A DNA stretch of 64,000 nt, taken from Streptomyces sp. V3I8. GTDB lineage: Bacteria; Actinomycetota; Actinomycetes; Streptomycetales; Streptomycetaceae. Where the stretch lies: positions 3,844,001-3,908,000 of the forward strand of contig NZ_JAUSZL010000002.1 in NCBI RefSeq assembly GCF_030817535.1. The letters run 5' to 3'. This document shows, piece by piece, positions 1 to 8,010 of the stretch (position 1 is the stretch's first letter; each line of letters starts with the position of its first letter). Below the pieces are notes generated by a model. The model did no database searches. It saw only the letters and a list, made by a program, of their open reading frames with translations, and had not been told where the DNA came from. The translations under genes were made by a program, and so were the position numbers.

Positions 1-279
1 GGCCGACTGCCAGTGCCGCCGCCACCCCGCCCGTCCCCCGGTCCCGAAGGTGAACATCGCGTGCAACTCCGTGCACAGCAGCGTCGACACGACGGTGATC
101 ACCGCGTTCGCCACCACGAACGGCATCGACCCCGCCAGCAGCGCCACCGCCCCGCTGGACAGCACCCCCACCCCGCCGCCGCACACCACGAACCGTACGA
201 AGGAGCCGAACGGCCCGGGCACGGCCCCACCGGCCGCCGCCGTCTCCATCTCCGGCTCCGCCGCACGCTGCGACCTCAT
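1..279 (-). CDS. GtrA-like small membrane protein (3' end cut by window)
   Basis: Ninety-three codons are visible from an ATG at 279 running off the window edge without a stop. After a polar N-terminus of about 25 residues come two hydrophobic stretches. The first is Gly/Val-rich (FVRFVVCGGGVGVLSSGAV), and the second (roughly 50-70) ends in a TELHAMFTFG segment followed by a Trp-rich basic turn. This arrangement fits the GtrA family, four-helix inner-membrane proteins linked to polyprenyl-phosphate-sugar flipping in glycan modification. Function is inferred from fold only. It is divergent from the oxidase gene at 465, with a 185-base shared promoter gap. Confidence 0.6.
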   Translation of the reverse strand, partial: MRSQRAAEPEMETAAAGGAVPGPFGSFVRFVVCGGGVGVLSSGAVALLAGSMPFVVANAVITVVSTLLCTELHAMFTFGTGGRAGWRRHWQSA

Positions 280-464
280 GGGAACGTCCTTCCGGGTGAG
301 GGGCGCTGAACCCCTGCGATCAACTGGGTTCAACAATGCCGTCGTCCGCCCGCGCCCACGAGAGAGTCCGCACCCGGATCCATGGTGGTGCCAGCACTAC
401 CCCCGTCCTGCGCCACACCCCCGCCCGGCGGTGTTCCGCCCGGTCGGCGCGTGACAATCGGGGC

Positions 465-1217
465 ATGAACGCCGACACCCCCGCTCCGTCCACCGAGTTC
501 GCGCGGCTGCTGCGGTCCCAGCGCGTCTGGGACACCGAGCTGCCGGACTTCGCCCCGGACGCCGCCCCCACGGACCCGCTCCCCCTCTTCGAGCAGTGGT
601 TCGCCCGGGCCGTGGCCGCCGGCCAGACCGAACCGCACACGATGTCGCTGGCCACGGCCGACGCCGAGGGCCGGCCCGACGTACGGACCGTGATGCTGCA
701 CGGCGCCGACGCCGACGGCTGGCACTTCGCCTCGCACGCGGGCAGCCGCAAGGGCCGCCACCTGTCGTCCCGCCCGTACGCCGCCCTCGGCTTCTACTGG
801 CCCGTCCAGGGCCGTCAGGTCCGGGTCCACGGCCCTGTGACGCTCGGCCCGCCCGAGGTCGCGCTGGCCGACCTGCACGCACGCTCGACCGGCGCGCTCG
901 CCTCCGCGCTGGTGGGCCGGCAGAGCGAAGTGCTGGACTCGTACGAGGAGTTGGAGCGCGCCTCGGACGCGGCGTGGGACCGCGCCCGGCGGGAACCGGA
1001 CGCGCCGGCGCCGTCGTGGACGGTGTACGTCCTGGACCCGGACGAGGTGGAGTTCTTCCAGGGCGACGCACGCCGACGGCACGTACGCCTCACCTACCGA
1101 CGGACCGACGGCGCGGCCGACGAGGTGGCCGATGGCGGGCCCGATGGCGGAACCGATGGCGGGCCAGACGGCCTGCGCACCCCGCGCACCTGGCGCAAGG
1201 AGTTGCTGTGGCCCTGA
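465..1217 (+). CDS. Pyridoxamine 5'-phosphate oxidase-family protein
   Basis: The 250-residue protein has the FMN-binding split-barrel layout of the PNPOx family: an N-terminal strand region with TMSLATADAEGRPDVRTVML, a SRKGRHL FMN/phosphate-loop region, and a C-terminal WRKELLWP tail resembling the PNPOx dimerisation end. It is a diverged paralogue of the true pdxH at 43945, so its substrate could be another pyridoxine vitamer or a different flavin/F420 reaction. I start at ATG 465; the open frame extends upstream to 336, but that part has no gene-like composition. Residues about 220-235 are a D-G-G-P/T repeat made by 12-base tandem repeats at 1131-1169. It is convergent with the acetyltransferase at 1260. 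Confidence 0.75.
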   Translation: MNADTPAPSTEFARLLRSQRVWDTELPDFAPDAAPTDPLPLFEQWFARAVAAGQTEPHTMSLATADAEGRPDVRTVMLHGADADGWHFASHAGSRKGRHLSSRPYAALGFYWPVQGRQVRVHGPVTLGPPEVALADLHARSTGALASALVGRQSEVLDSYEELERASDAAWDRARREPDAPAPSWTVYVLDPDEVEFFQGDARRRHVRLTYRRTDGAADEVADGGPDGGTDGGPDGLRTPRTWRKELLWP

Positions 1218-1259
1218 GCGGTGCGGTCTCCTGAGGGGCCGCTGCCGGGGCCCCCGGCG

Positions 1260-1862
1260 CTACGGCACCGACAGCCCTGCGTCCGTGGCCAGCCGCCCGT
1301 GCAGGTGCACATCCCGGAAGGCGTCCGCGCGGCCCGCCTCGAACATCGCCCCGCGCAGCGTCCCCTCGTACAGGAATCCGCACCTCTCGGCGACCCGGCA
1401 GGACGCCTCGTGTCCGAGGGCGTGGCCCAGTTCCAGCCGGTGCAGGCCGAGTTCGCCGAAGGCCCAGCGCGAGGCGAGGTCGAGCGCGCGCGTGGCGACC
1501 TGACGGCCGCGCGCGTCCGGAAGCACCCAGTAGCCGACCCGGGCGACCCGCATGACGTGGTCGATGTCGTTGACGCCGATGTGCCCGAGCGGTACGCCGT
1601 CCGTCGCATCGGTGACGCAGAAGGAGGCGCCCACCGCCTCCTCGGCCGCCTTGGCCCGCACGCGCAGCGACTCCTGTGCGTCGGCGAGGTCCGTCATCGC
1701 CCTGAGCGGCGTGTTCCACCGCTGGAACTCCGGGTCGGCGTACCCCCGCAGCCACGCCTGGACGTCCCCCTCGCTGTCCGCGTCCCAGGGCCGGAGCCAC
1801 AGTCCGTGGCCGTGGATCTCGGGGAGCGGGAGGGAGCCGGAGGACTCGTACGGGTCGGTCAT
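1260..1862 (-). CDS. GNAT-family (RimJ/RimL-like) N-acetyltransferase
   Basis: A 200-residue GNAT protein. The N-terminal beta strand (GLWLRPWDADSEGDV) opens the fold. The acetyl-CoA pyrophosphate-binding region is in the middle (GYWVLPDARGRQVATRAL), followed by the HRLELGHALGHEASCRVAERCGF block characteristic of RimJ/RimL-type enzymes that acetylate protein N-termini or small amines. The start at ATG 1862 (MTDPYES) is preferred over an ATG five codons upstream. Its specific substrate cannot be read from the sequence. The 72 bases upstream contain a 15-base tandem repeat. Confidence 0.85.
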   Translation of the reverse strand: MTDPYESSGSLPLPEIHGHGLWLRPWDADSEGDVQAWLRGYADPEFQRWNTPLRAMTDLADAQESLRVRAKAAEEAVGASFCVTDATDGVPLGHIGVNDIDHVMRVARVGYWVLPDARGRQVATRALDLASRWAFGELGLHRLELGHALGHEASCRVAERCGFLYEGTLRGAMFEAGRADAFRDVHLHGRLATDAGLSVP

Positions 1863-1889
1863 GCAGCCATTGAACAATGACCGCCGGAA

Positions 1890-1955
1890 CGCCGGGCTGC
1901 CGGGCTACGAGGATTTCGGCTACGGGGAGTTCGGCTACGGGGAGGCCGGGCCACG
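1890..1955. repeat. 15-base tandem repeat between two minus-strand genes
   Basis: Imperfect 15-base units of the form GGCTACGGGGAGTTC occur three times in tandem (one unit is GGCTACGAGGATTTC), followed by a decayed fourth. They lie between the start of the acetyltransferase and the stop of the DUF35 gene. Read on the plus strand they would encode GY(G/E)EF-type repeats, but no credible gene carries them. Confidence 0.6.
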
Positions 1956-2438
1956 AGAGGCCGGCCTGAACACCGGGACCACGACGCCCCCCGCGGCACC
2001 CTCAGCGTCCTCCACGTCCTTCGCGTCCTTCGCGTCCTTCGCGTTCTCCGCGTTCTCCGCGTCCTCCGCGCCCTGCGCACGGAAGGCCACCTCCAGCGCC
2101 ATCCCCGCCCGCAGCTCCTCCTCCCCGCGGTCCACCACCTCCGTCATCATCCGCGGCCCCTCTTCGAGGTCGACGACGGCGGCGACGTACGGCGTGCGGG
2201 TCCCGAAGGGCGGCAGGTCGTTGCGGTGGACGACGGACCAGGTGTAGAGCGTGGCGCGGCCGCTCGCCCGCTCCCAGGTCACCGCCTCGCTCCAGCAGTG
2301 CGGACAGAACTCGCGAGGGTAGTGGTGGGCCCGCCCGCACGCGCCGCACCGGCGCAGCAGCAGACGGCCGCCGGCGGCCGCGTCCCAGTACGGCCGGGTG
2401 AAGGCGTCGATCTCCGGTACGTCGAAGCGGGCCGCCAT
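1935..2438 (-). CDS. DUF35 OB-fold acyl-CoA-associated protein (ChsH2-like)
   Basis: A 167-residue protein with the two-part layout of the DUF35 family: an N-terminal rubredoxin-like zinc ribbon (CGACGRAHHYPREFCPHC) followed by an OB fold (GRATLYTWSVVHRN, then TPYVAAVVDLEEGPRMMTEV). Such proteins partner with MaoC-like hydratases or thiolase-like proteins acting on CoA esters; no partner of that type is adjacent here. The C-terminus (about 133-156) is a run of ENA/KDA/EDA tripeptides created by 9-base tandem repeats. The ATG overlaps the DoxX stop in TGATG, so the two genes are translationally coupled and belong to the operon behind the operator at 2929. Confidence 0.85.
   Translation of the reverse strand: MAARFDVPEIDAFTRPYWDAAAGGRLLLRRCGACGRAHHYPREFCPHCWSEAVTWERASGRATLYTWSVVHRNDLPPFGTRTPYVAAVVDLEEGPRMMTEVVDRGEEELRAGMALEVAFRAQGAEDAENAENAKDAKDAKDVEDAEGAAGGVVVPVFRPASRGPASP
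2004..2075. repeat. 9-base tandem repeat inside the DUF35 gene
   Basis: About eight consecutive 9-base units (consensus GCGTCCTTC on the plus strand, with variants such as GCGTTCTCC) encode the Lys/Glu-Asp/Asn-Ala tail of the DUF35 protein. The unit length keeps the frame, so copy-number change would only lengthen or shorten the charged tail. Confidence 0.75.
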
Positions 2439-2887
2439 CAGAAGAGTCCCAGCGCGCTGTCCAGGGACCACGTCTGCCAGGACATGCCGAAGAGGGCCAC
2501 CAGGGAGATCAGCGCCATCATCGCGTTCTGCCCCTGCTCGGCCCAGTCGTGGATCATCAGCACGAAGTAGAGGAGGTTGAGCAGCAGGCCGCCGGCCAGG
2601 GCGACCGGGGTCAGGAAGCCCGCCACGAGACCGAGCCCGAGGGCGAGTTCCGCGTACACGACGACGTACGCCATCGTGCGCGGCCGGGGCGCGACCACCG
2701 CGTCGAAGCCGCTGCGCACCGCGTGCCACCGGTGCTTCGCGGCGACGTCGGCCGCCCACGCGATCCCGGTGCCCCGCTCGAACCAGCCCTTCCTGTCCTT
2801 GTGCCGCCAGCTCTCCAGCCACCAGAGCCCGAGACCGACGCGCAGCACGGCGACCCATTCGGCCCCGGTGAGCCAGATCGCGTCCAT
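2438..2887 (-). CDS. DoxX/DoxD-like membrane protein
   Basis: A 149-residue integral membrane protein with about four hydrophobic segments, including WVAVLRVGLGLWWLESW at the N-terminus, the YVVVYAELALGLGLVAGFLTP stretch and GGLLLNLLYFVLMIHDW. This pattern matches the DoxX/DoxD (thiosulfate:quinone oxidoreductase small-subunit-like) superfamily; most bacterial members have unknown roles, sometimes with redox partners. The ATG at 2887 is chosen because the upstream part of the frame crosses the operator at 2929-2943. First gene of a two-gene operon with the DUF35 protein, which suggests membrane-side support for the same catabolic route. Confidence 0.75.
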   Translation of the reverse strand: MDAIWLTGAEWVAVLRVGLGLWWLESWRHKDRKGWFERGTGIAWAADVAAKHRWHAVRSGFDAVVAPRPRTMAYVVVYAELALGLGLVAGFLTPVALAGGLLLNLLYFVLMIHDWAEQGQNAMMALISLVALFGMSWQTWSLDSALGLF

Positions 2888-2928
2888 GCCCCACGCCCTT
2901 CCCGCGAACGGATCGAGTGACCGCGCAT

Positions 2929-2943
2929 CTGACGGTACGTCAG
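2929..2943. promoter_or_regulatory. Operator A: CTGAC-GGTAC-GTCAG
   Basis: Perfect 5-5-5 inverted repeat 42 bp upstream of the DoxX start codon. It is one of seven CTGAC-N5-GTCAG sites in this window that precede catabolic genes, the spacing and symmetry expected of a TetR-family dimer. Confidence 0.75.
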
Positions 2944-3136
2944 TTCTACGCACCGGGCGCGGGGTGCGCAAGATGCCTACGCCACCCCTTCCCGGCGCGG
3001 GCACCCGCCCGGGCGGCGCTGCGCGTGTGAGCTACGACACGGAGTCCATACGCCCCTCCCGCAGCCGTGATCGATTCGCAACCGATTCCGGGCTTGACCG
3101 AGACCCATCAAAGTACGACATGCATACGCTCGGCAC

Positions 3137-4438
3137 ATGGCCGACTCTTCCGACCCGACGCCCCAGACCTCCGCGCAGGCATCCCCACCGGCGTCCCCGC
3201 CAGCACCCGGGCAGACGTCCGAGCAGACGTCCGGGCGGACGTCCGCGCAGGTGTCCGCACGGACATCCGCACCGCAGCAGGACCGGCCCGTGTACGTCAT
3301 CGGGGGCGGGCCGGGCGGTCTCGCGGTGGCGTATGCGTTGCGCGCGCGGGGCGTACGGGCCGTCGTGCTCGAGAGGTCCGACCGGGTCGGGGCGTCCTGG
3401 CGGCGGCACTACGACCGGCTGCGGCTGCACACCACCCGGCGCCTGTCCGCGCTGCCGGGCCTCGCGATGCCGCGCTCGTTCGGGCGGTGGGTGGCACGCG
3501 ACGACGTGGTGCGCTACCTGGAGAAGTACGCCGAGCACCACGGGCTGGAGATCGTCACGGGGGTCGAGGTCTCGCGCGTGGAGCCCTCCGCCGACGGCAC
3601 CGGCTGGCTGCTGCACGCCACCGGCGGCCGTGAGCTGACCGGCAGCGCGGTGGTCGTCGCCACCGGCCACAACCACACGCCGTACGTGCCCGGGTGGTCC
3701 GGCCTCGACGCGTACACCGGCGAGTTCCTGCACGCCGGCGAGTACCGCAACCCGGCCCCGTACGCCGGCAAGGACGTCCTCGTGGTCGGCGTGGGCAACA
3801 CCGGCGCCGAGATCGCCGTGGACCTCGTCGAGGGCGGCGCCTCGCGCGTACGCCTCTCCGTGCGGACCGCGCCGCACATCGTGCGCCGGTCGACGGCCGG
3901 GTGGGCGGCCCAGTACACCGGGGTGCTCTGCCGGCGGCTGCCGCGCGCGCTGGTGGACCGGATGGCGCGGCCGCTGGCGAAGCTCAGCGTTCCGGACCTC
4001 TCCGCGCAGGGGCTGCCGCGGCCCGACACCGGGCTGTACTCGCGGGTGAACGAGGGAGCCATCCCCGTGCAGGACGTCGGTCTCATCGACGCCGTCCGCA
4101 AGGGCCGGGTCGAGGTCGTGTCCGCGGTCGAGGGCTTCGAGGACGGCAAGGTCGTCCTCGCGAACGGCGACCGCGTCGGCCCGGACGCGGTGATCGCCGC
4201 GACCGGCTACCGGCGCGCCCTGGAGGGTGTCGTCGGCCATCTGGACGTGCTCGACGGACGCGGGCGCCCGGTCGTGCACGGTGCCCGCACACCGAAGAAC
4301 GCCCCCGGCCTCTACTTCACCGGCTTCACGAACCCGATCAGCGGCATGCTCCGCGAACTGGCCATCGACGCCGAGAAGATAGCGAAGGCGGTCGCGCGCG
4401 ACGCCGGACGGCGCAACCCGTCCCGCCTCGCGCACTGA
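3137..4438 (+). CDS. Flavin-containing monooxygenase / NAD(P)-binding oxidoreductase (CzcO/TrkA-like)
   Basis: A 433-residue flavoprotein. After a low-complexity Pro/Ser/Thr/Gln leader of about 50 residues comes the FAD-binding Rossmann motif (VYVIGGGPGGLAVAYALRA). Then follow the RLRLHTTR region typical of FMO/CzcO-type enzymes, a second dinucleotide motif (VLVVGVGNTGAEIA, about residue 215) for NAD(P)H, and the ATGY motif preceding the C-terminal FAD contact. Class B monooxygenases of this type hydroxylate carbonyls, amines or sulfides, or perform Baeyer-Villiger reactions. It is divergent from the DoxX operon and shares its promoter gap with operator A. A role in substrate activation for the catabolic region is inferred from position. 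The ATG at 3137 gives the whole leader; a later start is possible. Confidence 0.85.
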   Translation: MADSSDPTPQTSAQASPPASPPAPGQTSEQTSGRTSAQVSARTSAPQQDRPVYVIGGGPGGLAVAYALRARGVRAVVLERSDRVGASWRRHYDRLRLHTTRRLSALPGLAMPRSFGRWVARDDVVRYLEKYAEHHGLEIVTGVEVSRVEPSADGTGWLLHATGGRELTGSAVVVATGHNHTPYVPGWSGLDAYTGEFLHAGEYRNPAPYAGKDVLVVGVGNTGAEIAVDLVEGGASRVRLSVRTAPHIVRRSTAGWAAQYTGVLCRRLPRALVDRMARPLAKLSVPDLSAQGLPRPDTGLYSRVNEGAIPVQDVGLIDAVRKGRVEVVSAVEGFEDGKVVLANGDRVGPDAVIAATGYRRALEGVVGHLDVLDGRGRPVVHGARTPKNAPGLYFTGFTNPISGMLRELAIDAEKIAKAVARDAGRRNPSRLAH

Positions 4439-4503
4439 CGGCGTCTCCCGCCCACACCCACACTCCCACCCCACCCACAGCAGTCCCCCTTCGCCCCTCC
4501 TGC

Positions 4504-5172
4504 CTACTCGCCCTCCGCCTGCCCGTCCGTGAGGTGCGCGAGCGCGGTGACGACCCGTTCCGCGATGCCCGGCGGCCAGGGGAACGAAGGGGAGACCGCC
4601 CGCTGGTGGGCGAGCCCGTGCAGGCCGAGCCAGAGCGCGACCGCGTCGGCGGGCACGTCGGTGCTGACGGCGCAGCCGGCCGTGACGCAGTCCTGGAGGG
4701 CTTCGGCGAGCCGCCGCAGGCTCGCGTCGCCGAGCGTGCCGAGGTCCTGCGCCGTCACGGAACTCGCGTCCGGGTCGGGCGTCCAGAGCCCTCCGAACAT
4801 CGTGCGGTAGCGCCCGGGGTGGGCCTCGGCATAGTCCAGGTAGCCCCGGCACAGGGCGGTGAGCCGGGCGCGGGGCGCGTCGCCGGCGGCGTCCACGGCC
4901 GCGCCCAACCGCCCGTCCAGCTCGGCGAAGGCGTTGCGCACCACGGCCAGCATGATGGCGGGCTGGTCGGGGAAGTGGCGGTAGATCGAGGGGGCGGCGA
5001 TGCCCACCTTGCGGGCGACGGAGCGCAGGGTGATGGCGCTCTCGTCGCCGGTCTCGTCGAGCAGTTCGACCGCCGCGTCCACGATCTCCTCGCGCAGCCG
5101 AGCGCCCTCCCCGCGGCGGTTCCGCACGCGGGCGGGTCTCGCGACCGAGGTCGCCGAAGTGTCGTCTCCCAT
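4504..5172 (-). CDS. TetR-family transcriptional regulator (WHG-type C-terminal domain)
   Basis: A 222-residue repressor with the N-terminal TetR helix-turn-helix (about 25-70: REEIVDAAVELLDETGDESA, TLRSVARKVGIAAPSIYRHF). The ligand domain carries the Y-R-x-M-F-G pattern and later segments seen in the WHG/TetR_C_33 group. It is convergent with the monooxygenase and lies beside the acyl-CoA synthetase gene, whose promoter carries two of the seven CTGAC-N5-GTCAG palindromes (5467 and 5491). It is therefore the best local candidate to read those sites, although no such site lies immediately in front of its own start. The ligand is unknown; an acyl-CoA is plausible from context. Confidence 0.88.
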   Translation of the reverse strand: MGDDTSATSVARPARVRNRRGEGARLREEIVDAAVELLDETGDESAITLRSVARKVGIAAPSIYRHFPDQPAIMLAVVRNAFAELDGRLGAAVDAAGDAPRARLTALCRGYLDYAEAHPGRYRTMFGGLWTPDPDASSVTAQDLGTLGDASLRRLAEALQDCVTAGCAVSTDVPADAVALWLGLHGLAHQRAVSPSFPWPPGIAERVVTALAHLTDGQAEGE

Positions 5173-5267
5173 ACAAGTGACCTTACAGCGGAAAACTTAT
5201 GGGCGTTCGCCTTACGGCCCCGAACTCCGGCCGGCACCGGACTCCGGCCAGCACCGGACCCCGCGGA

Positions 5268-5366
5268 CCCCGCGGCCCCCGCGGACCCCGCGGCCCCCAC
5301 GGAGTCGCGGAGTCACGGAGTCACGGACCCCGCGGAGTCACGGAGTCGCGGAGTCGCGCACCGTCG
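5268..5366. repeat. Mixed GCGGACCCC / CGGAGTCAC tandem repeat
   Basis: Within the 365-base gap between the TetR gene and the acyl-CoA synthetase gene, short units (GCGGACCCC, GCGGCCCCC) give way to CGGAGTCAC and CGGAGTCGC units over about 100 bases. No gene with sensible composition covers it. It separates the regulator start from the two operators further right. Confidence 0.7.
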
Positions 5367-5466
5367 CCGGCAAGGCCGCCGTCGTCCCCGAGGCGCGGTA
5401 TCCGGCGGCGGCCCGTGCGACCGACCGGCCGTGACCCCCACGACATCTTTGCCCGCAGAACCGTTC

Positions 5467-5481
5467 CTGACAGTGCGTCAG
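5467..5481. promoter_or_regulatory. Operator B: CTGAC-AGTGC-GTCAG
   Basis: Perfect inverted repeat 57 bp before the acyl-CoA synthetase start. With operator C it forms a pair spaced 24 bp centre to centre, about two helical turns, so two dimers could bind side by side. Confidence 0.8.
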
Positions 5482-5490
5482 TTCAGTAAC

Positions 5491-5505
5491 CTGACAGTTC
5501 GTCAG
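5491..5505. promoter_or_regulatory. Operator C: CTGAC-AGTTC-GTCAG
   Basis: Second perfect inverted repeat of the tandem pair in front of the acyl-CoA synthetase gene, 33 bp before its ATG. It likely overlaps the promoter or transcript start. Confidence 0.8.
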
Positions 5506-5537
5506 TTATTGGCAGCCATACAGGAGCGGGCGGACCG

Positions 5538-7787
5538 ATGCTTGGATCAACCCATGGCACCCTCACCACCGACTCCCGCCGGACCGGGGTCGTCGCCTGC
5601 GGCGGGCAACCCGCCCCCGCGGTGCACGGCAGACCGGCCGCCACCGACGACCTCGACGTCAGCGGCCGGCCGCTGTACGCCGGCGTACCCGACCTGGACC
5701 GCTTCTTCCGCCCGGAGTCGGTGGCCGTCGTCGGCGCCTCCGACACCGAGGGCCGCCCGAACACCGGCGTCACCCGGCAGCTGCTCGCCTGGGCCGGGCG
5801 GGTCGGCGCCAGGCTGCACCCGGTGCACCCGACCCGCGAGTCCGTGTTCGGCCTGCCCTGCGTCCCCTCGGTCGCGGACCTGCCCGAACAGGTCGACCTG
5901 GCCGTGCTGCTGGTCGCCGATCCGCTCCCCGTGATCGAGCGGCTCGCGGACCACAAGGTGCGGTTCGCGGTCGCCTTCGCGTCCGGGTTCGCCGAGACGG
6001 GGGCGGAGGGCGCCGCCGCGCAGGCCCGTCTCGCCGACGCCGTACAGCGCTCCCTGCAGCGCTCAGGACCGCGCTCCGGGCTCCGGCTGCTCGGCCCGAA
6101 CACCAACCTCAACGCGTTCGAGGAGTTCCGCGAGGACCTGGACGGCCCGGCGATCGCGCTGATCACGCAGTCGGGACACCAGGGCCGCCCGGTCTTCACC
6201 CTGCAGGAACTGGGCATCCGGCTCTCCCACTGGGCGCCCACCGGCAACGAGGCCGACCTGGAGAGCGCCGACTTCATCTCGTACTTCGCCGAGCGGCCCG
6301 AGGTGGGCGCCATCGCCTGCTACCTGGAGGGCCTCAAGGACGGCCGTTCCTTCCTCCTCGCCGCCGACCGGGCCGCCCGGCGCGGGGTCCCCGTCGTCGC
6401 GGTCAAGGTCGGCCGCACCGAGACGGGCGCGCGTACGGCCGCCTCCCACACCGGCAAGCTGACCGGCGCCGACGCGGTGGTGGACGCCGCGATGCGCCAG
6501 TACGGGGTCGTCCGCGTCGACGGCCTCGACGAGCTGCAGGACACCGCCGCCCTCCTGGCGCGTGCCCGGCCGCCCTCCGCCGACGGGGTCGCCGTCTACT
6601 CGATCTCCGGCGGTACGGGCGCGCACTTCTCCGACCTGGCGACCGGGGCGGGACTGCGCCTGCCCGCCCTCTGCGCCGCCAAGCAGGCCGAACTGCACCA
6701 GTGGATACCCGCGTACCTGGACGTCACCAACCCGATCGACAACGGCGGCCATCCGGTCGGCGACTGGCGGGGGCGCCGGATCATCGACGCGATCCTCGCC
6801 GATCCGGCCGTCGGGGTGCTGATCTGCCCGATCACGGGCCCCTTCCCGCCCATGAGCGACCGGCTCGCGCGGGACCTGGTGGACGCGGCCGAGGAGACGG
6901 ACAAACTGGTCTGCGTGGTGTGGGGGTCGCCGGTCGGCACCGAGTCCGCGTACCGCGAGACCCTCCTCGGCTCGTCCCGCGTCGCGACCTTCCGCACGTT
7001 CGCGAACTGCATCACGGCGGTACGCGCCCACCTGGACCACGCCCGCTTCACGGCCTCCTACCGCTCCCCCTTCGACGAGGCCCCCCGCACCCTGTCCCCC
7101 TCCTTCCGCAAGGCGCAAGCCCTCATGCAGCCGGGCAGCAGACTCAGCGAGCACGCGGCGAAACAGCTGCTGCGCGCGTACGGGATCCGGGTGCCGCGGG
7201 AGCAGCTGGTGACCAGCGCGGCGGCGGCCGTACGGGCGGCCGGGCTCGTCGGGTACCCCGTCGTCATGAAGGCGTCCGGCGCGCGGATCGCCCACAAGAC
7301 GGAACTGGGGCTGGTCAGGGTCGGTCTCACCTCGGCCAGCCAGGTACGCGACACCTACCGCGAGCTGACCGACACGGCCCGCTACGAGGACGTGTCGCTC
7401 GACGGGGTCCTGGTGTGCCAGATGGTGGAGCCCGGTGTCGAGATGGTGGTCGGGGTGACGCACGACGACCTCTTCGGCCCGACGGTGACGGTCGGGCTCG
7501 GCGGCGTCCTGGTCGAGGTCCTGCGGGACACGGCGGTGCGGGTGCCGCCGTTCGGCGAGGAGCAGGCCCGCTCGATGCTCGACGAACTGCGGGGGCGGGC
7601 GCTGCTGGACGGTGTCCGGGGGCGGCCTCCGGCGGACCTGGACGCGCTGGTGGAGGTCGTCCTGCGCGTCCAGCGGATGGCGCTGGAACTGGACGGGGAG
7701 CTGTCCGAGCTGGACATCAACCCGCTGATGGTCCTGCCCCGGGGCCAGGGGGCGGTGGCGCTGGACGCACTGGCGGTATGCCGCTGA
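5538..7787 (+). CDS. NDP-forming acyl-CoA synthetase (ACD family, fused alpha-beta)
   Basis: A 749-residue fusion that makes an acyl-CoA from acid, CoA and ATP through a phosphohistidine. Domains in order: an N-terminal leader; a CoA-binding Rossmann domain (FFRPESVAVVGASDTEGRPN, about 55-180); succinyl-CoA-ligase-like flavodoxin domains holding the phosphohistidine loop AASHTGKLTG; and a C-terminal ATP-grasp domain beginning near YGIRVPREQ with GYPVVMKASGARIAHKTELG and ending ELDINPLMV. The SQSGHQGRP loop is non-canonical where SQSGALG is usual. An AGGAG lies 11 bases before the ATG. The double operator just upstream places it in the CTGAC-N5-GTCAG regulon, where it could activate the substrate or a pathway acid. 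An inverted repeat hairpin follows the stop. Confidence 0.9.
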   Translation: MLGSTHGTLTTDSRRTGVVACGGQPAPAVHGRPAATDDLDVSGRPLYAGVPDLDRFFRPESVAVVGASDTEGRPNTGVTRQLLAWAGRVGARLHPVHPTRESVFGLPCVPSVADLPEQVDLAVLLVADPLPVIERLADHKVRFAVAFASGFAETGAEGAAAQARLADAVQRSLQRSGPRSGLRLLGPNTNLNAFEEFREDLDGPAIALITQSGHQGRPVFTLQELGIRLSHWAPTGNEADLESADFISYFAERPEVGAIACYLEGLKDGRSFLLAADRAARRGVPVVAVKVGRTETGARTAASHTGKLTGADAVVDAAMRQYGVVRVDGLDELQDTAALLARARPPSADGVAVYSISGGTGAHFSDLATGAGLRLPALCAAKQAELHQWIPAYLDVTNPIDNGGHPVGDWRGRRIIDAILADPAVGVLICPITGPFPPMSDRLARDLVDAAEETDKLVCVVWGSPVGTESAYRETLLGSSRVATFRTFANCITAVRAHLDHARFTASYRSPFDEAPRTLSPSFRKAQALMQPGSRLSEHAAKQLLRAYGIRVPREQLVTSAAAAVRAAGLVGYPVVMKASGARIAHKTELGLVRVGLTSASQVRDTYRELTDTARYEDVSLDGVLVCQMVEPGVEMVVGVTHDDLFGPTVTVGLGGVLVEVLRDTAVRVPPFGEEQARSMLDELRGRALLDGVRGRPPADLDALVEVVLRVQRMALELDGELSELDINPLMVLPRGQGAVALDALAVCR

Positions 7788-7846
7788 TCCGCTGCGCGGG
7801 GCGTCAGCGTCAGCGGGGGGTGCGTCGTCGGCTGCGGACCGGCGGG

Positions 7847-7936
7847 GGCCGGTCGCGCAGTTCCCCGCGCCCCTGGAAGGGCTGCGCCTTCCCCAGGGGC
7901 GCAGCCCCGTCAGGGGCGCGGGGAACTGCGCGGCCC
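7847..7936. repeat. Dispersed repeat, two inverted copies forming a long hairpin
   Basis: One copy of the GCAGTTCCCCGCGCCCCTG repeat (7857-7875) faces its reverse complement (7911-7929). The paired arms are 21 bp without mismatch (7855-7875 with 7911-7931), and a second nested stem is formed by GGGCTGCGCC and GGCGCAGCCC in the loop. It sits 60 bases after the acyl-CoA synthetase stop and could act as a transcript end or a processing barrier before the hydratase gene. Confidence 0.8.
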
Positions 7937-8010
7937 GCCCCCACCCACCCGCACTCCCCCGCTCGCCCACCCACTCACTCACCCACTCACCCCGACGAAT
8001 CGGACCCCCG

